DNA of 62,558 bases from contig NZ_NKUB01000016.1 of assembly GCF_003207895.1 (NCBI RefSeq), positions 1-62,558 of the forward strand. Reading direction: 5' to 3'. This stretch comes from Komagataeibacter swingsii (lineage in GTDB: Bacteria > Pseudomonadota > Alphaproteobacteria > Acetobacterales > Acetobacteraceae). Both the position numbers and the translations under genes were made by a program. Below are positions 8,586-17,435 of this stretch, piece after piece. Below the pieces are notes generated by a model. It did not search any database, was not told the DNA's origin, and saw nothing but the letters and a program-made list of their open reading frames with translations. Numbering within the stretch: the stretch's first letter is position 1; each line of letters opens with the position of its first letter.

Positions 8586-9764
8586 ATGTCGTCTGTGACG
8601 GAAACTTCGGGAACGGAACGAAATTATCTGCACCAGCTGACATCCCTGCGTGGCGTTGCATGCCTTGTCGTACTGTTCGGTCATGCCATACAGGTTTTCC
8701 GTTACCAGAACCCGCAACGCACGGGAGTACAGGCCGCGATGCATGACATCGTGACCTACGCATTCAATGCGGAAGCGGCTGTGGTGCTGTTTTTTGTGCT
8801 CAGCGGGTGCGTCCTGTCGCTGTCACTGCGCAAATATACGCATCTGACGGGCCGGATCGTCGGCAGCTTTTACGTCAAGCGCGTGTTCAGGATCTATCCA
8901 CTGCTGTGGTTTTCCATCGGGCTGGCCATCGCCAGCATGGTTGTCGCGCGTGAATGGGTCGGCGACGGCGTATTTGTCGGCTGGCTGTCGCGTAATCTGC
9001 TAACGCCAGTGTCCATCCGCAACACCATCATGTCGGTTGCGGGCGTTTTTACCCGCTACAATGGGCCGATGTGGTCGCTGCGGGTGGAACTCATGTATTC
9101 CGTGGCCTTTCCGTTCCTGTTCTGGCTGGTGCGCGCGCCACGGCTGCGGGTGGTTACACTGGCCGGCCTTGCGGCCATCGCCCTGCTGCCCCTGCCGCAT
9201 GAGGTTGGCACGGTCTTTGCCCTGTCCTTTGGGGCCGGCGCCCTGATCCCGCTGCTGCCGACAACGCTTTCCCCGCGCCACGGGGCTTATGCGCTGCTGG
9301 CGCTGGTTGTGCTGCTGTATGACCGCTACGGCCTGATGGCGATGGGGCTGAACCTGCCCGAACGCATTCCCGACATGATTGAAACGGTCGCGGCTTTCGT
9401 GCTGATCCGTGACCTGTATGCATCGGGGCGGCAGTACCGCCTGCTGCTCAGCAGGCCGGTCATCGCCATTGGCGAACTGTCCTATGGCATCTACCTGCTG
9501 CACCTGCCCATCATGCTGATGGTGTTCAGCATCATGGGGCATGTCATGGGGGCGCCCGCCCTCCTTTCGCATCCGTCACTGACCCAGGCGGGGCTGGGGG
9601 GCGCGACCGTCGTACTGACCACGGCGCTCGCGGCCATAACGTACAATATACTGGAACTGCCCCTGCATAACCTCGGCCGGCGGCTGGGCAATGCGCTGCT
9701 TGCGCAGCCCGCCCGTCCGGTATCCCCACCACAGGGTGCGGATACGCATGCCTCACACATCTGA
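8586..9764 (+). CDS. Acyltransferase family 3 membrane protein
   Basis: This 392-residue polytopic membrane protein has the acyltransferase-3 signature QLTSLRGVACLVVLFGHAIQVF near residue 20 and about ten hydrophobic segments. The ELSYGIYLLHLPIML block near residue 300 is also typical. Such proteins O-acetylate sugars of surface polysaccharides using cytoplasmic acyl-CoA. The start at 8586 is set by GGAGGA 7 nt upstream. The position in the EPS locus suggests it decorates the repeat unit, as acetyl groups do in acetan and xanthan. Confidence 0.85.
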   Translation: MSSVTETSGTERNYLHQLTSLRGVACLVVLFGHAIQVFRYQNPQRTGVQAAMHDIVTYAFNAEAAVVLFFVLSGCVLSLSLRKYTHLTGRIVGSFYVKRVFRIYPLLWFSIGLAIASMVVAREWVGDGVFVGWLSRNLLTPVSIRNTIMSVAGVFTRYNGPMWSLRVELMYSVAFPFLFWLVRAPRLRVVTLAGLAAIALLPLPHEVGTVFALSFGAGALIPLLPTTLSPRHGAYALLALVVLLYDRYGLMAMGLNLPERIPDMIETVAAFVLIRDLYASGRQYRLLLSRPVIAIGELSYGIYLLHLPIMLMVFSIMGHVMGAPALLSHPSLTQAGLGGATVVLTTALAAITYNILELPLHNLGRRLGNALLAQPARPVSPPQGADTHASHI

Positions 9765-9777
9765 TACGGGAAGCACC

Positions 9778-11109
9778 ATGTCCGCCACGGTCCATGCCCC
9801 CCTGCCCCACCGGTCCATGACCAGCACGCCCGCCCTGTCGCGGGCGGATGGCGTATCATGGCTGGTGGTGGCGGGCGCGATCTTCAACCTTGTCCTGTGC
9901 TTCATCAACACACGCCATGTCATCACGATCCGCAGTTCGGAAATCGTACTGTGCGAACTGGCCATCATCTTCCTGGCGTTTGTCGAGGTGCGCAACACGA
10001 TTTCCCCCGCCGTGGTGCGCATTACGGGGGTGATGATCTGTTTCGAGATCGGGGCCAAGCTGATCAATCCCCGCCTGGACATGAAGATCCTGCATGACCT
10101 GGCCATCGCCTATGTCTTCTACCAGTTGGGCACCCGGTCCACCCTGCGGTCGGGTGAGCGCACCATGTGGGTGATGATGGCCATGATCATGTTCGTCGGC
10201 TTTTTCGAACTGCTGTTCACCAACCTGTTCGGCACGATATTCGATGTCTGGACCTATTACGTGAACAAGGGCGTCATCAGCAGCAGCACCGTCAATTACA
10301 GCAATACGAACCTGTTTATCAGCGGGAACCGGGGGGCCGCCGCGTCCCGCACGTTTTTCCAGTCCATATTCGGGTCGCACCGCGTCTCATCGCTGTTTCT
10401 GGAACCGGATTCACTGGGCAATTTCTCGGCCATCGGATTTGCATGGTGCCTCAGCACAAACCTTGGCTCCCGGTTGCGACATGCATTCCTGTTCTTCCTG
10501 TCGGGGCTGTGTTTCGTGCTGGCGGATTCGCGCTTTGCCTCCGGTTGCGCACTGGGCATGATCCTGTTGCGCATGACACCGTTTTACCGTTCCCGCTTCG
10601 TGGTGTTCGCCATGCCGGTCACCGTGATGATGGGCCTGATGCTGCAGGGCGCCAACCACGAAATGCCCGGTATCCTGCCCTCCATCATCGGGGACAACTT
10701 TTCCGGCCGCCTGCTGTTTTCCGGGCGGCTGCTGGATTACTGGAACCTGCCGCAATGGTTCGCCATGGCCCCGTCGCAGGTGTACACGGCCGATACGGGC
10801 TATGCCTATATCATCAACAACCTTGGCCTGCCGCTGACGCTGTTCCTGCTGGCGCTGTTTACCCTCCATCCCGCCCGCACCGAAGCCGCCATATCGATGA
10901 AGGCGATGATCTCGCTATATTTTTCCACATCCCTGTGCATTGGCGCATCGGTCTTCACCATCAAGACGGCGGCGTTGCTGTGGTTCCTGTACGGCACGAC
11001 CAACAGCGTCGTTGCGCCATCGGAACCCGAAGTCAGGGAAAAGGCGCCTGAACGCCTGAAATCATTCCGTTTCAACCGATATACGCCCGCAGCGGAGCCT
11101 ATCGCATGA
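9778..11109 (+). CDS. Polytopic membrane protein, putative EPS polymerase (Wzy/GumE-like role)
   Basis: This 443-residue protein has roughly ten predicted membrane segments, starting with WLVVAGAIFNLVLCFI, and a large central loop (about residues 175-230). Its HRVSSLFLEPDSLGNFSAIGFAW stretch resembles the 'EP' motif loop found in some O-antigen polymerase/ligase-like proteins. I cannot assign a family firmly. It lies 13 bp after the acyltransferase and overlaps the GH5 gene by ATGA. The membrane topology and context fit a polymerase that joins repeat units at the periplasmic face. ATG 9748 is an alternative start, 30 nt upstream. Confidence 0.6.
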   Translation: MSATVHAPLPHRSMTSTPALSRADGVSWLVVAGAIFNLVLCFINTRHVITIRSSEIVLCELAIIFLAFVEVRNTISPAVVRITGVMICFEIGAKLINPRLDMKILHDLAIAYVFYQLGTRSTLRSGERTMWVMMAMIMFVGFFELLFTNLFGTIFDVWTYYVNKGVISSSTVNYSNTNLFISGNRGAAASRTFFQSIFGSHRVSSLFLEPDSLGNFSAIGFAWCLSTNLGSRLRHAFLFFLSGLCFVLADSRFASGCALGMILLRMTPFYRSRFVVFAMPVTVMMGLMLQGANHEMPGILPSIIGDNFSGRLLFSGRLLDYWNLPQWFAMAPSQVYTADTGYAYIINNLGLPLTLFLLALFTLHPARTEAAISMKAMISLYFSTSLCIGASVFTIKTAALLWFLYGTTNSVVAPSEPEVREKAPERLKSFRFNRYTPAAEPIA

Positions 11110-12131
11110 CATTGCCCCATTCCCCCCGCTTATGCCGCTGGCTTTGTGGCTGCGTGATCGCGGCCTCCCTTGCACTTTCCGCCCATGGGCAGGCGGATGC
11201 GCAGACATATCGCGGCGTCAACCTTGCGGGGGGTGCCTATTCCTCATCCAGACTGCCGGGCCGTTACGGGTATGACTACCTTTACCCTAAGCCCGCGGAA
11301 GTGGATTATTTCACCGCGCAGGGCATGAACACATTCCGCCTGTCGGTATTGTGGGAACGCCTTCAGCCTTCCCTGAATGGCCCGCTGGATGAAAAGGAAC
11401 TGGAGCGCGTGCGGCAGTTCATTGCCTATGCGCAGGGCAAGGGGGCCACAACGGTACTCGATATCCATGATTACGGGCGCTATCGCGGGCAGGAAATCGG
11501 CTCCGCCGCCGTGCCGGATCCGGCCTTTGCCGATTTATGGTCGCGGCTGGCGCGGGCACTAGGCAATAACCCGCATGTCCTGTTCGGCCTGATGAACGAA
11601 CCGCAGCAGCATTCGGCCGAGGCATGGAAAAACACGGTACAGGCTGCGATTGACGCCATCCGCAAGGCCGGAAGCCACAATACCATCCTCGTGCCCGGCA
11701 TTGGCTGGGACAGCGCGCAGGGTTTCCCGAAACTGAATGGCGACGCGCTGGCGCAACTGCACGATCCTGACAACCGTCTGGTTTATGAAGTGCATGAATA
11801 TTTTGATCCCGATGCATCGGGCACCAAACCGGCATGCATTTCACAAGACCAGGCCCTTGGCCGGCTCAGGCCCTTTACCGACTGGCTGCACGCCCACAAG
11901 GCGCATGGTTTCCTGGGGGAATTCGGGGTCAGCCGCCAGCCCGAATGTGTCGCCCTGCTCAGGCCCATCCTGTCGCACCTGCGTGAAAACGCGGATGTAT
12001 GGGATGGATGGACCTATTGGGCGGCGGGACCACTATGGGGCAATTACATGTTTACGCTTGAACCTGACCACGGTCAGGACCGCCCCCAGATGACGGCCAT
12101 TAAACCTTTCCTAAGCCCGACCAAGCAATAA
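11106..12131 (+). CDS. Secreted glycoside hydrolase family 5
   Basis: This 341-residue endoglucanase-like protein has a signal peptide of about 33 residues (LCGCVIAASLALSAHGQADAQ). Family-5 motifs are visible: TFRLSVLWERLQP, VLDIHDYG, the acid/base glutamate in LFGLMNEPQ (E165) and the nucleophile in GFLGEFG (E272). It should cut beta-1,4-linked glucan backbones in the periplasm or outside the cell. The overlap with the membrane protein gene (ATGA at 11106-11109) makes it part of the EPS operon. A role in trimming or releasing its own polymer is inferred from context. Confidence 0.9.
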   Translation: MTLPHSPRLCRWLCGCVIAASLALSAHGQADAQTYRGVNLAGGAYSSSRLPGRYGYDYLYPKPAEVDYFTAQGMNTFRLSVLWERLQPSLNGPLDEKELERVRQFIAYAQGKGATTVLDIHDYGRYRGQEIGSAAVPDPAFADLWSRLARALGNNPHVLFGLMNEPQQHSAEAWKNTVQAAIDAIRKAGSHNTILVPGIGWDSAQGFPKLNGDALAQLHDPDNRLVYEVHEYFDPDASGTKPACISQDQALGRLRPFTDWLHAHKAHGFLGEFGVSRQPECVALLRPILSHLRENADVWDGWTYWAAGPLWGNYMFTLEPDHGQDRPQMTAIKPFLSPTKQ

Positions 12132-12176
12132 CGCGGATATGGCCGCCACCGCGCAGACAGGAGAACAGGGTATCCC

Positions 12177-12735
12177 ATGGAAATACGGACATTTAATATC
12201 GCGGGCATGATTCTGCTCACCCCCCCCACGTTTTGGCGATGAACGTGGTTATTTTTCCGAAACATTCAACGCGGCCCGCATGAAGGAAATCGGCATTCCC
12301 GGCCCCTTCGTGCAGGATAATCACAGCCTGTCACGCCAGCGCGGCGTGATACGCGGGCTGCATTGCCAGCTTTCCCCCCATGCGCAGGGCAAGCTGATGC
12401 GCTGCACCCGTGGCAGCATATGGGATGTAGGCGTGGACATCCGTACGGGATCACCCACCTTTGGCCAATGGGTGGGGGCGACCCTGTCCGAGGAAAACGG
12501 GTCGCAGTTATGGATCCCGACCGGCTTCCTGCACGGTTTCTGCACATTAAGCGAAAATGCCGAGGTGCAGTACAAATGCACCGATTTCTGGGATCGTGAC
12601 TGCGAACGCTCCGTGCGCTGGGATGACCCGCTGCTGGCGATCGACTGGCCTGTCGCGGAAAAGGACGCAATCCTGTCTGAAAAGGATGCAGCCGCCCTGC
12701 CCTTTTCCAATGTTGATGACTGGTTCCATATATAA
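12177..12735 (+). pseudogene. rfbC: dTDP-4-dehydrorhamnose 3,5-epimerase with one frameshift
   Basis: From ATG 12177 the frame reads MEIRTFNIAGMILLTP, then meets a run of eight C at 12220-12227 and stops at TGA 12240-12242. With seven C the frame continues as PRFGDERGYFSETFNAAR into an intact body. The body keeps the catalytic regions GVIRGLHCQ, WDVGVDIR and IPTGFLHGFC. The repaired product would be 185 residues, the usual RfbC length. The single extra C may be a sequencing error, a real null mutation or a slippage-prone switch. Its partner rfbD, just downstream, is clearly broken. Confidence 0.88.
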
Positions 12736-12840
12736 AAGTCGACATCCGGACGCTTTTCATCAATGCATTGTTTTCAAGCACTTCCGAAAGAAGGCATGTA
12801 ACCGCCTGCCTTTCCCGATCCATATGAAAGAGGAAGCCGC

Positions 12841-13400
12841 GCATATCGATTCTGGTAAGCGGGGCATGGCCAGCTTGCAACGGCGCTGTCGGACCATGAC
12901 GGCGCGGTATGGGTCGGGCGACCGGAGTTCGATTTCGACCGGCCCGATACGATTGATGCCGTCATAAGGGCGCATAATCCCGCCGTGGTCGTGAATGCCG
13001 CGACATGGGTCTATTCCCCCATAACCGCAATTTCGTCCGCACGATGGTCAATGCCGCAACCCAGCGGCCGACCCTGCGGGTTATCAGTGACCAGATCGGC
13101 AACCCGACCAGCGCGGAGGCGCTGGCGGATGTCATCATGCATATTATCAGGCAGATCCGCGATACCGGATGGAAAACGCAATATGCCGGGATCTATCATG
13201 CAACCGGACAGCGGCAGGCAATCTGTACGACCTGGCCTGCACGGCGGTAAATGCCACAGCCGGTCATGGACGCCATCACCATTACCGACTGGCCCACACC
13301 GGCACGGCGGCCACCCGATGCGCGCCTTGACTGCGCGCGCTTAAGGCAGGTGTCCGGCTGTGCGCCCGGCCCGTGGGAACGCTTCTGCCACAGCCGGCAT
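12841..13400 (+). pseudogene. rfbD: dTDP-4-dehydrorhamnose reductase remnant
   Basis: Pieces of RfbD appear in order but in different frames. They are ILVSG near 12848, then GQLATALSDHDGAVW and FDFDRPDTIDAVIRAHNPA up to about 13003. WVYSP follows, then NFVRTMVNAATQRPTLRVI and QIGNPTSAEALADVI, IYHATG, NLYDLA, and finally RRPPDARLDCARLRQVSG near 13310-13355. The reading jumps from the NAA motif straight to WVYSP at about 13003-13008, so roughly 110 residues including the catalytic Tyr/Lys are gone. At least three frameshifts are also present. This is a dead gene, not a sequencing artefact. Confidence 0.85.
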
Positions 13401-13411
13401 AAGCCCTTTCC

Positions 13412-14332
13412 CTACGGGGCGCCACATACCTGCCGCAGCCGTTCAGCCGCGCGCAGCATGGCGGCACGGTACAGTTGCCCCCGTGATACGGCACCGGGAA
13501 AACGGCCAAGTTCACGCTGCAATGCACTGCCACGCATAAAGTAATGACGCACGAAATGTGTCTGCCGCAACAGATTTGCAATATATCTTTTCTGATCCAG
13601 GACAGGATGAAGAAAGGTATGCCCGCTTTGTGGCAATACAAGTTCTGTCGATAATATGGGCGGGAACCAGGAATAGCGCGAAACATCACCATAGCGCGCA
13701 AGCGGGATGAAGGTCAGGTCCGCCGCCGCCACTTCGGATGCGACAAAGGCTTCCCCCAACGGCCAGAAACCCGTTTTATCCATATTGGCCGACATCGCGC
13801 GCCGCCGCTGCGCCAGATGGATCAGCGCACGACGGGAAAAAAACGAAATACAGTTCAGTGACGCCCGCAACTGCCCCGCGGGGTAAATACCCGTATGGAA
13901 ACGGTGCCAGTACCATGCCGGTCCTGCATCAATGGAATGGGAAATGAAATCGGCCCCATCCGCGATCATGTCAGCCAGCAGGCGGCTGCCATTCCCGGCG
14001 ATACAGGCGTCATATTCCACAAACAGGTAATAATCATAATCCGGAATCCGGGCCTGTACCTGATAATGGGTGTAGTCGGCGTTCCACCATAGCAGGCTGC
14101 CCTTTTCAAACCGGTTGGCAAATCCGAGCGCCAGCATTTCCGCGTTACATGTGCGTAACACGCGGCCATATGGAATGGTTCCCGCAAAACCATTTGTTTC
14201 ATCAATGGAAATAAAAACATCCGCTTCAGGAAATGTTGACTGCAACCGTTGCAACTGCAGCCGCACGAAGCTGTCCCATGTATAGGTTTTCAACACAATC
14301 GCGCATTTTTTTCCTGCACTCACGTCAGTCAT
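13412..14332 (-). CDS. Unrecognised glycosyltransferase-like protein
   Basis: This 306-residue soluble protein starts with CAIVLKTYTWDSFVRLQLQR and contains VFISIDETNG and a DYYLFVEYDACI stretch that resembles a GT-A DxD site. A histidine-rich middle (YWHRFHTGIYP) and FLHPVLDQKRY near the end follow. I do not recognise a named family; it may be a hypothetical glycosyltransferase-fold protein of the EPS region. It is the only minus-strand gene between the rfbD wreck and the aminotransferase. An internal inverted feature or transfer sign was not seen. Confidence 0.6.
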   Translation of the reverse strand: MTDVSAGKKCAIVLKTYTWDSFVRLQLQRLQSTFPEADVFISIDETNGFAGTIPYGRVLRTCNAEMLALGFANRFEKGSLLWWNADYTHYQVQARIPDYDYYLFVEYDACIAGNGSRLLADMIADGADFISHSIDAGPAWYWHRFHTGIYPAGQLRASLNCISFFSRRALIHLAQRRRAMSANMDKTGFWPLGEAFVASEVAAADLTFIPLARYGDVSRYSWFPPILSTELVLPQSGHTFLHPVLDQKRYIANLLRQTHFVRHYFMRGSALQRELGRFPGAVSRGQLYRAAMLRAAERLRQVCGAP

Positions 14333-14647
14333 CCTGTGTTACTGGATTACATCACACACAAAATAAAACCGGTTTTCTTTACTTAGTTTTCGAATATGTC
14401 TGCAAGGATGGGAACGATCCGCAAATCATGAAATTGCATAAATTCCCTAGATTGTTTTAAAATATCATATATCTCGCGCCTGCATAGTAATCACATAAAC
14501 GTGTGGTAAATAATATATTTATATTTGCATTGAATGTACACGAATTATCTGCTTTTAACGTAAACGGCCGACACGGTCCGCCACCTTCCCCGATATCCGC
14601 CAGACATCATGATCAGGCCATCTGTTTGACGAAACCGGAATACAGAA
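14333..14647. other. AT-rich intergenic region
   Basis: About 315 bp of distinctly AT-rich sequence lie between two divergent genes. It must contain the aminotransferase promoter. No single -35/-10 pair is convincing, and no hairpin stands out. Confidence 0.4.
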
Positions 14648-15796
14648 ATGTCCTATACGGAAATATCCTTCATACGTTCCAATATTCCGAAAATAAGCCA
14701 GTTGGCCGATGGCATCAGCGCAATGGAAAACTCTGGCATCTACACCAATTACGGACCAATAAACCAGAAATTCGAAAAACGCCTGGTTGAACAGGTATTC
14801 AGTGGCGTCGGCCATTGCGTTACGGTATGCAACGCCACGATCGGGTTGATGATGGCGCTGAAATATGCAACGCGGCACAAGGATGCCCGTGTGGCGCGTT
14901 ACGTCCTCATGCCATCCTTTACTTTCGCCGCGGCGGCGCATGCCGTGTTATGGGCAGGATTTACACCCCTGTTCTGTGATATTGACCCCTCGGACTGGAT
15001 GGCGTCCCATGCGGCGGAAAATGAATTGCTGCATGAATACGGTGAACAGGTCGCAGCAATATTTCCCTACGCCACTTTCGGGAATGCAACCGACCTAAAC
15101 CATTATACGGAACTGGAAAAACAGACAGGTATTCCCGTTGTCATAGATGCGGCCGCATCCCTTGGGGCGCATGACGCACTGGGACGGGGATTCGGGACCG
15201 GTTCGCCGCACGCCATCATATGTTCCCTGCATGCAACAAAAACAATGGGGATCGGGGAAGGCGGTTTCATTTACGCCAGCAACCCCGACATGATCGAAGC
15301 CCTGCGGGCCATGGGCAATTTCGGCTTTGGCCAGTTCCGCCACGCCACAATGCCCGGACTTAATTCCAAGCTACCTGAAATCGGGGCGCTGCTTGCCCTG
15401 TCGGGGCTGGATAACCTGGAACGCGTTGTTGAAAGGAAGTGCCGCATAGAACAGATGTATTACGACCATCTGCCCGGTTTCGGTTTCCAGCGGCAGCGCG
15501 GCGCACGCATGTCCTACCAGTTCCTGCCGGTACGCCTGCCCCCACGATACGCGCCGCACCGCAACGCGATACTTGCCCGCATGAAAGAAAGGCGGATCGG
15601 CACATCAACCTATTTTTCTCCCCACCTGTATGAACAGAGTTATTTCGCCAGCCATTGCAAGGCTGGCGACCTGCAGGCGACCAACGCGCTTGCCGCCTCC
15701 ATCGTATCCTTGCCGTTATGGCACGAAATGACGCCGGAAATGGTGCGTTACGTGTGCCAGGAATTCATGAACGCCTGCAACGCTACAGATATGTAA
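14648..15796 (+). CDS. DegT/DnrJ/EryC1/StrS-family PLP aminotransferase
   Basis: This 382-residue fold-type I PLP enzyme belongs to the sugar aminotransferase family. It shows SGIYTNYGPINQKFE near residue 29, VLMPSFTFAAAAHAVLWAGFTPLFCDID, VVIDAAASLGA (PLP-binding Asp, residue 167) and the Schiff-base lysine in SLHATKTMGIGEGG (K198). Family members aminate 3- or 4-keto nucleotide sugars. No dehydratase or oxidase supplying a keto sugar is adjacent; the next gene is a FAD/NAD(P)-binding protein 43 bp downstream. The two look co-transcribed, so the substrate may be unusual. No strong ribosome binding site is visible at 14648. Confidence 0.8.
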   Translation: MSYTEISFIRSNIPKISQLADGISAMENSGIYTNYGPINQKFEKRLVEQVFSGVGHCVTVCNATIGLMMALKYATRHKDARVARYVLMPSFTFAAAAHAVLWAGFTPLFCDIDPSDWMASHAAENELLHEYGEQVAAIFPYATFGNATDLNHYTELEKQTGIPVVIDAAASLGAHDALGRGFGTGSPHAIICSLHATKTMGIGEGGFIYASNPDMIEALRAMGNFGFGQFRHATMPGLNSKLPEIGALLALSGLDNLERVVERKCRIEQMYYDHLPGFGFQRQRGARMSYQFLPVRLPPRYAPHRNAILARMKERRIGTSTYFSPHLYEQSYFASHCKAGDLQATNALAASIVSLPLWHEMTPEMVRYVCQEFMNACNATDM

Positions 15797-15839
15797 GCCC
15801 CCGTTCCTTATCACTTATGGAAAACGGATACATGCAGCC

Positions 15840-17228
15840 ATGTCCACAGATACGAAAACACCTGTCCTTATCGTTGGTGGCGGCCCGGCCGCCATTGCCG
15901 TCCTGCTTGCGGCCTCGCGCATAGGCGAACTGCCACGCCTGCTTGATGAGGGCCTGACGCTGGTTGAGCGGGAGCCGCAAATCGGTTCGGGCACGCTGGG
16001 GCGATATGTCATCAATTCCGACAGCGCGGCGGAAACATTCGTCGATGCGATAACGGATAATCCGGTGCCCGAACTGGCGCGCCTGACCCACCATCCACTG
16101 GTGGAAATGATACGCAGCCGGGGCAGGCTCCCGTTACCGCTGCGTGTTGTCGCGGATTTCCTGGATATGGTGGGGCAGGTACTGACAGCCCTCATCACGG
16201 CCCACCCCGCATCACGGATACTGACCGGGTGGCAACTGAAAAGCCTGCACCAGACCGTGGATGGCAAATGGCGGGGCTACCTTGCCTCCAGCGACGGGGC
16301 ACATACGCAGCACCTCATCGCCAACAAGGTCGTACTGGCAATGGGCGCGCACCAGCCGGAACAGCGGCTGCATGATGAAGTGGTGGGGGATGGCCCCCTG
16401 CTGCCCCGCCATGCAGGCCGGGTCATGCAATCCGACGAACTGCTTTCCCCCGATGGCATCACCAGATTACGCACCATGACGGCAGGACAGGAAACCCCCA
16501 GGATTGCCGTGATCGGCGGCGCGAGCAGCGCATTGTCTGCCGCACATGTCATAATGCGTGACATGGCGGACCGCATTGCGCCAGGCAAGCTGACACTGCT
16601 GCACAAATCCCGCCTGAAACTGTTTTACCGTACGGCGGAAGAAGCCGTGGCGGATGGGTACACCGAATTCCATGAAGAGGATATCTGCCCGGTCAGCCAG
16701 TTCGTCTACCGTTTTGGCGGCCTGCGTTATGATTCGCGCAACCTGGCCATGCGGTTGATGGGCATTGCCGGCGCCCCGCCCGAACCCCGCCTGCATGACG
16801 TGCGGATAACGGACGACAACCATGCGGAAGTACGGGCCATCGTGGATAATGCCGATGCCATTATCGCCTGCCTTGGCTACCGGCCCCGCCGTATCAGCAT
16901 GATCGATGCGTATGGCCGCCCGATCGCCCTCTGCGCCGATGCCCCCGATGGCTGCCTGACCGGCCCGGAATGCGGGATCCTGAATGCAGCGGGACAGGAA
17001 ATCCCGGGCCTGTTTGGCCTGGGCCTGGCATCGGGATTCCGCCCCACGGGGGCGATAGGGGGCGAAGCCAGTTTCCGCGGCCAGGTCAACAGCCTGTGGC
17101 TATGGCAGACCGCCATTGGGGAAAAGATCCTCCATCATCTCCTGCCGCCCGAAACGTCCCTGCTGGTCCCCACGCCGTGCCTGCGCGCGCCCGTACTGGA
17201 ACCCGCGCGCGGGCATCTCCATCCCTGA
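15840..17228 (+). CDS. FAD/NAD(P)-binding oxidoreductase
   Basis: This 462-residue protein has an N-terminal dinucleotide-binding motif (PVLIVGGGPAAIAVLLAAS) and a second Rossmann site near residue 222 (RIAVIGGASSALSAAHVIM). That is the two-nucleotide layout of flavin monooxygenase-like and YdhS-like proteins. A C-terminal GLFGLGLASGFRPTGAIGGEA stretch closes the FAD site. It resembles N-hydroxylating monooxygenases in layout but not closely enough to name. It follows the aminotransferase on the same strand, and together they may make a modified amino compound or amino sugar. A full-length double-hairpin repeat lies downstream. Confidence 0.7.
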   Translation: MSTDTKTPVLIVGGGPAAIAVLLAASRIGELPRLLDEGLTLVEREPQIGSGTLGRYVINSDSAAETFVDAITDNPVPELARLTHHPLVEMIRSRGRLPLPLRVVADFLDMVGQVLTALITAHPASRILTGWQLKSLHQTVDGKWRGYLASSDGAHTQHLIANKVVLAMGAHQPEQRLHDEVVGDGPLLPRHAGRVMQSDELLSPDGITRLRTMTAGQETPRIAVIGGASSALSAAHVIMRDMADRIAPGKLTLLHKSRLKLFYRTAEEAVADGYTEFHEEDICPVSQFVYRFGGLRYDSRNLAMRLMGIAGAPPEPRLHDVRITDDNHAEVRAIVDNADAIIACLGYRPRRISMIDAYGRPIALCADAPDGCLTGPECGILNAAGQEIPGLFGLGLASGFRPTGAIGGEASFRGQVNSLWLWQTAIGEKILHHLLPPETSLLVPTPCLRAPVLEPARGHLHP

Positions 17229-17348
17229 ATATCCATTTTCTGTATAACCAGAGCATGCGGGACGTTTTTTACTGTCCCGCCATATCCATTTTATCCAACA
17301 CTGTTTGAAACGGGCCGCCCCCTGGCGCATACAGAAAATATAAAGAAA

Positions 17349-17423
17349 TTTTGGGGAAGCTTTTTTCATAAAGCTAGGAAAGAACGCCGCCTTTCTGAAA
17401 AAGGGCGGCATCCAGAAACATTT
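17349..17423 (+). repeat. Double-hairpin interspersed repeat, copy 2
   Basis: Hairpin A is an imperfect GAAGCTTTTTTC / AAAGCT stem and hairpin B is CGCCGCCTTTCTG / AAAAAGGGCGGC, followed by ATCCAGAAACATTT. It lies between the convergent FAD-protein and MFS 3' ends, so it can serve as a bidirectional terminator. Confidence 0.75.
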
Positions 17424-17435
17424 GCTTCCATTTAC

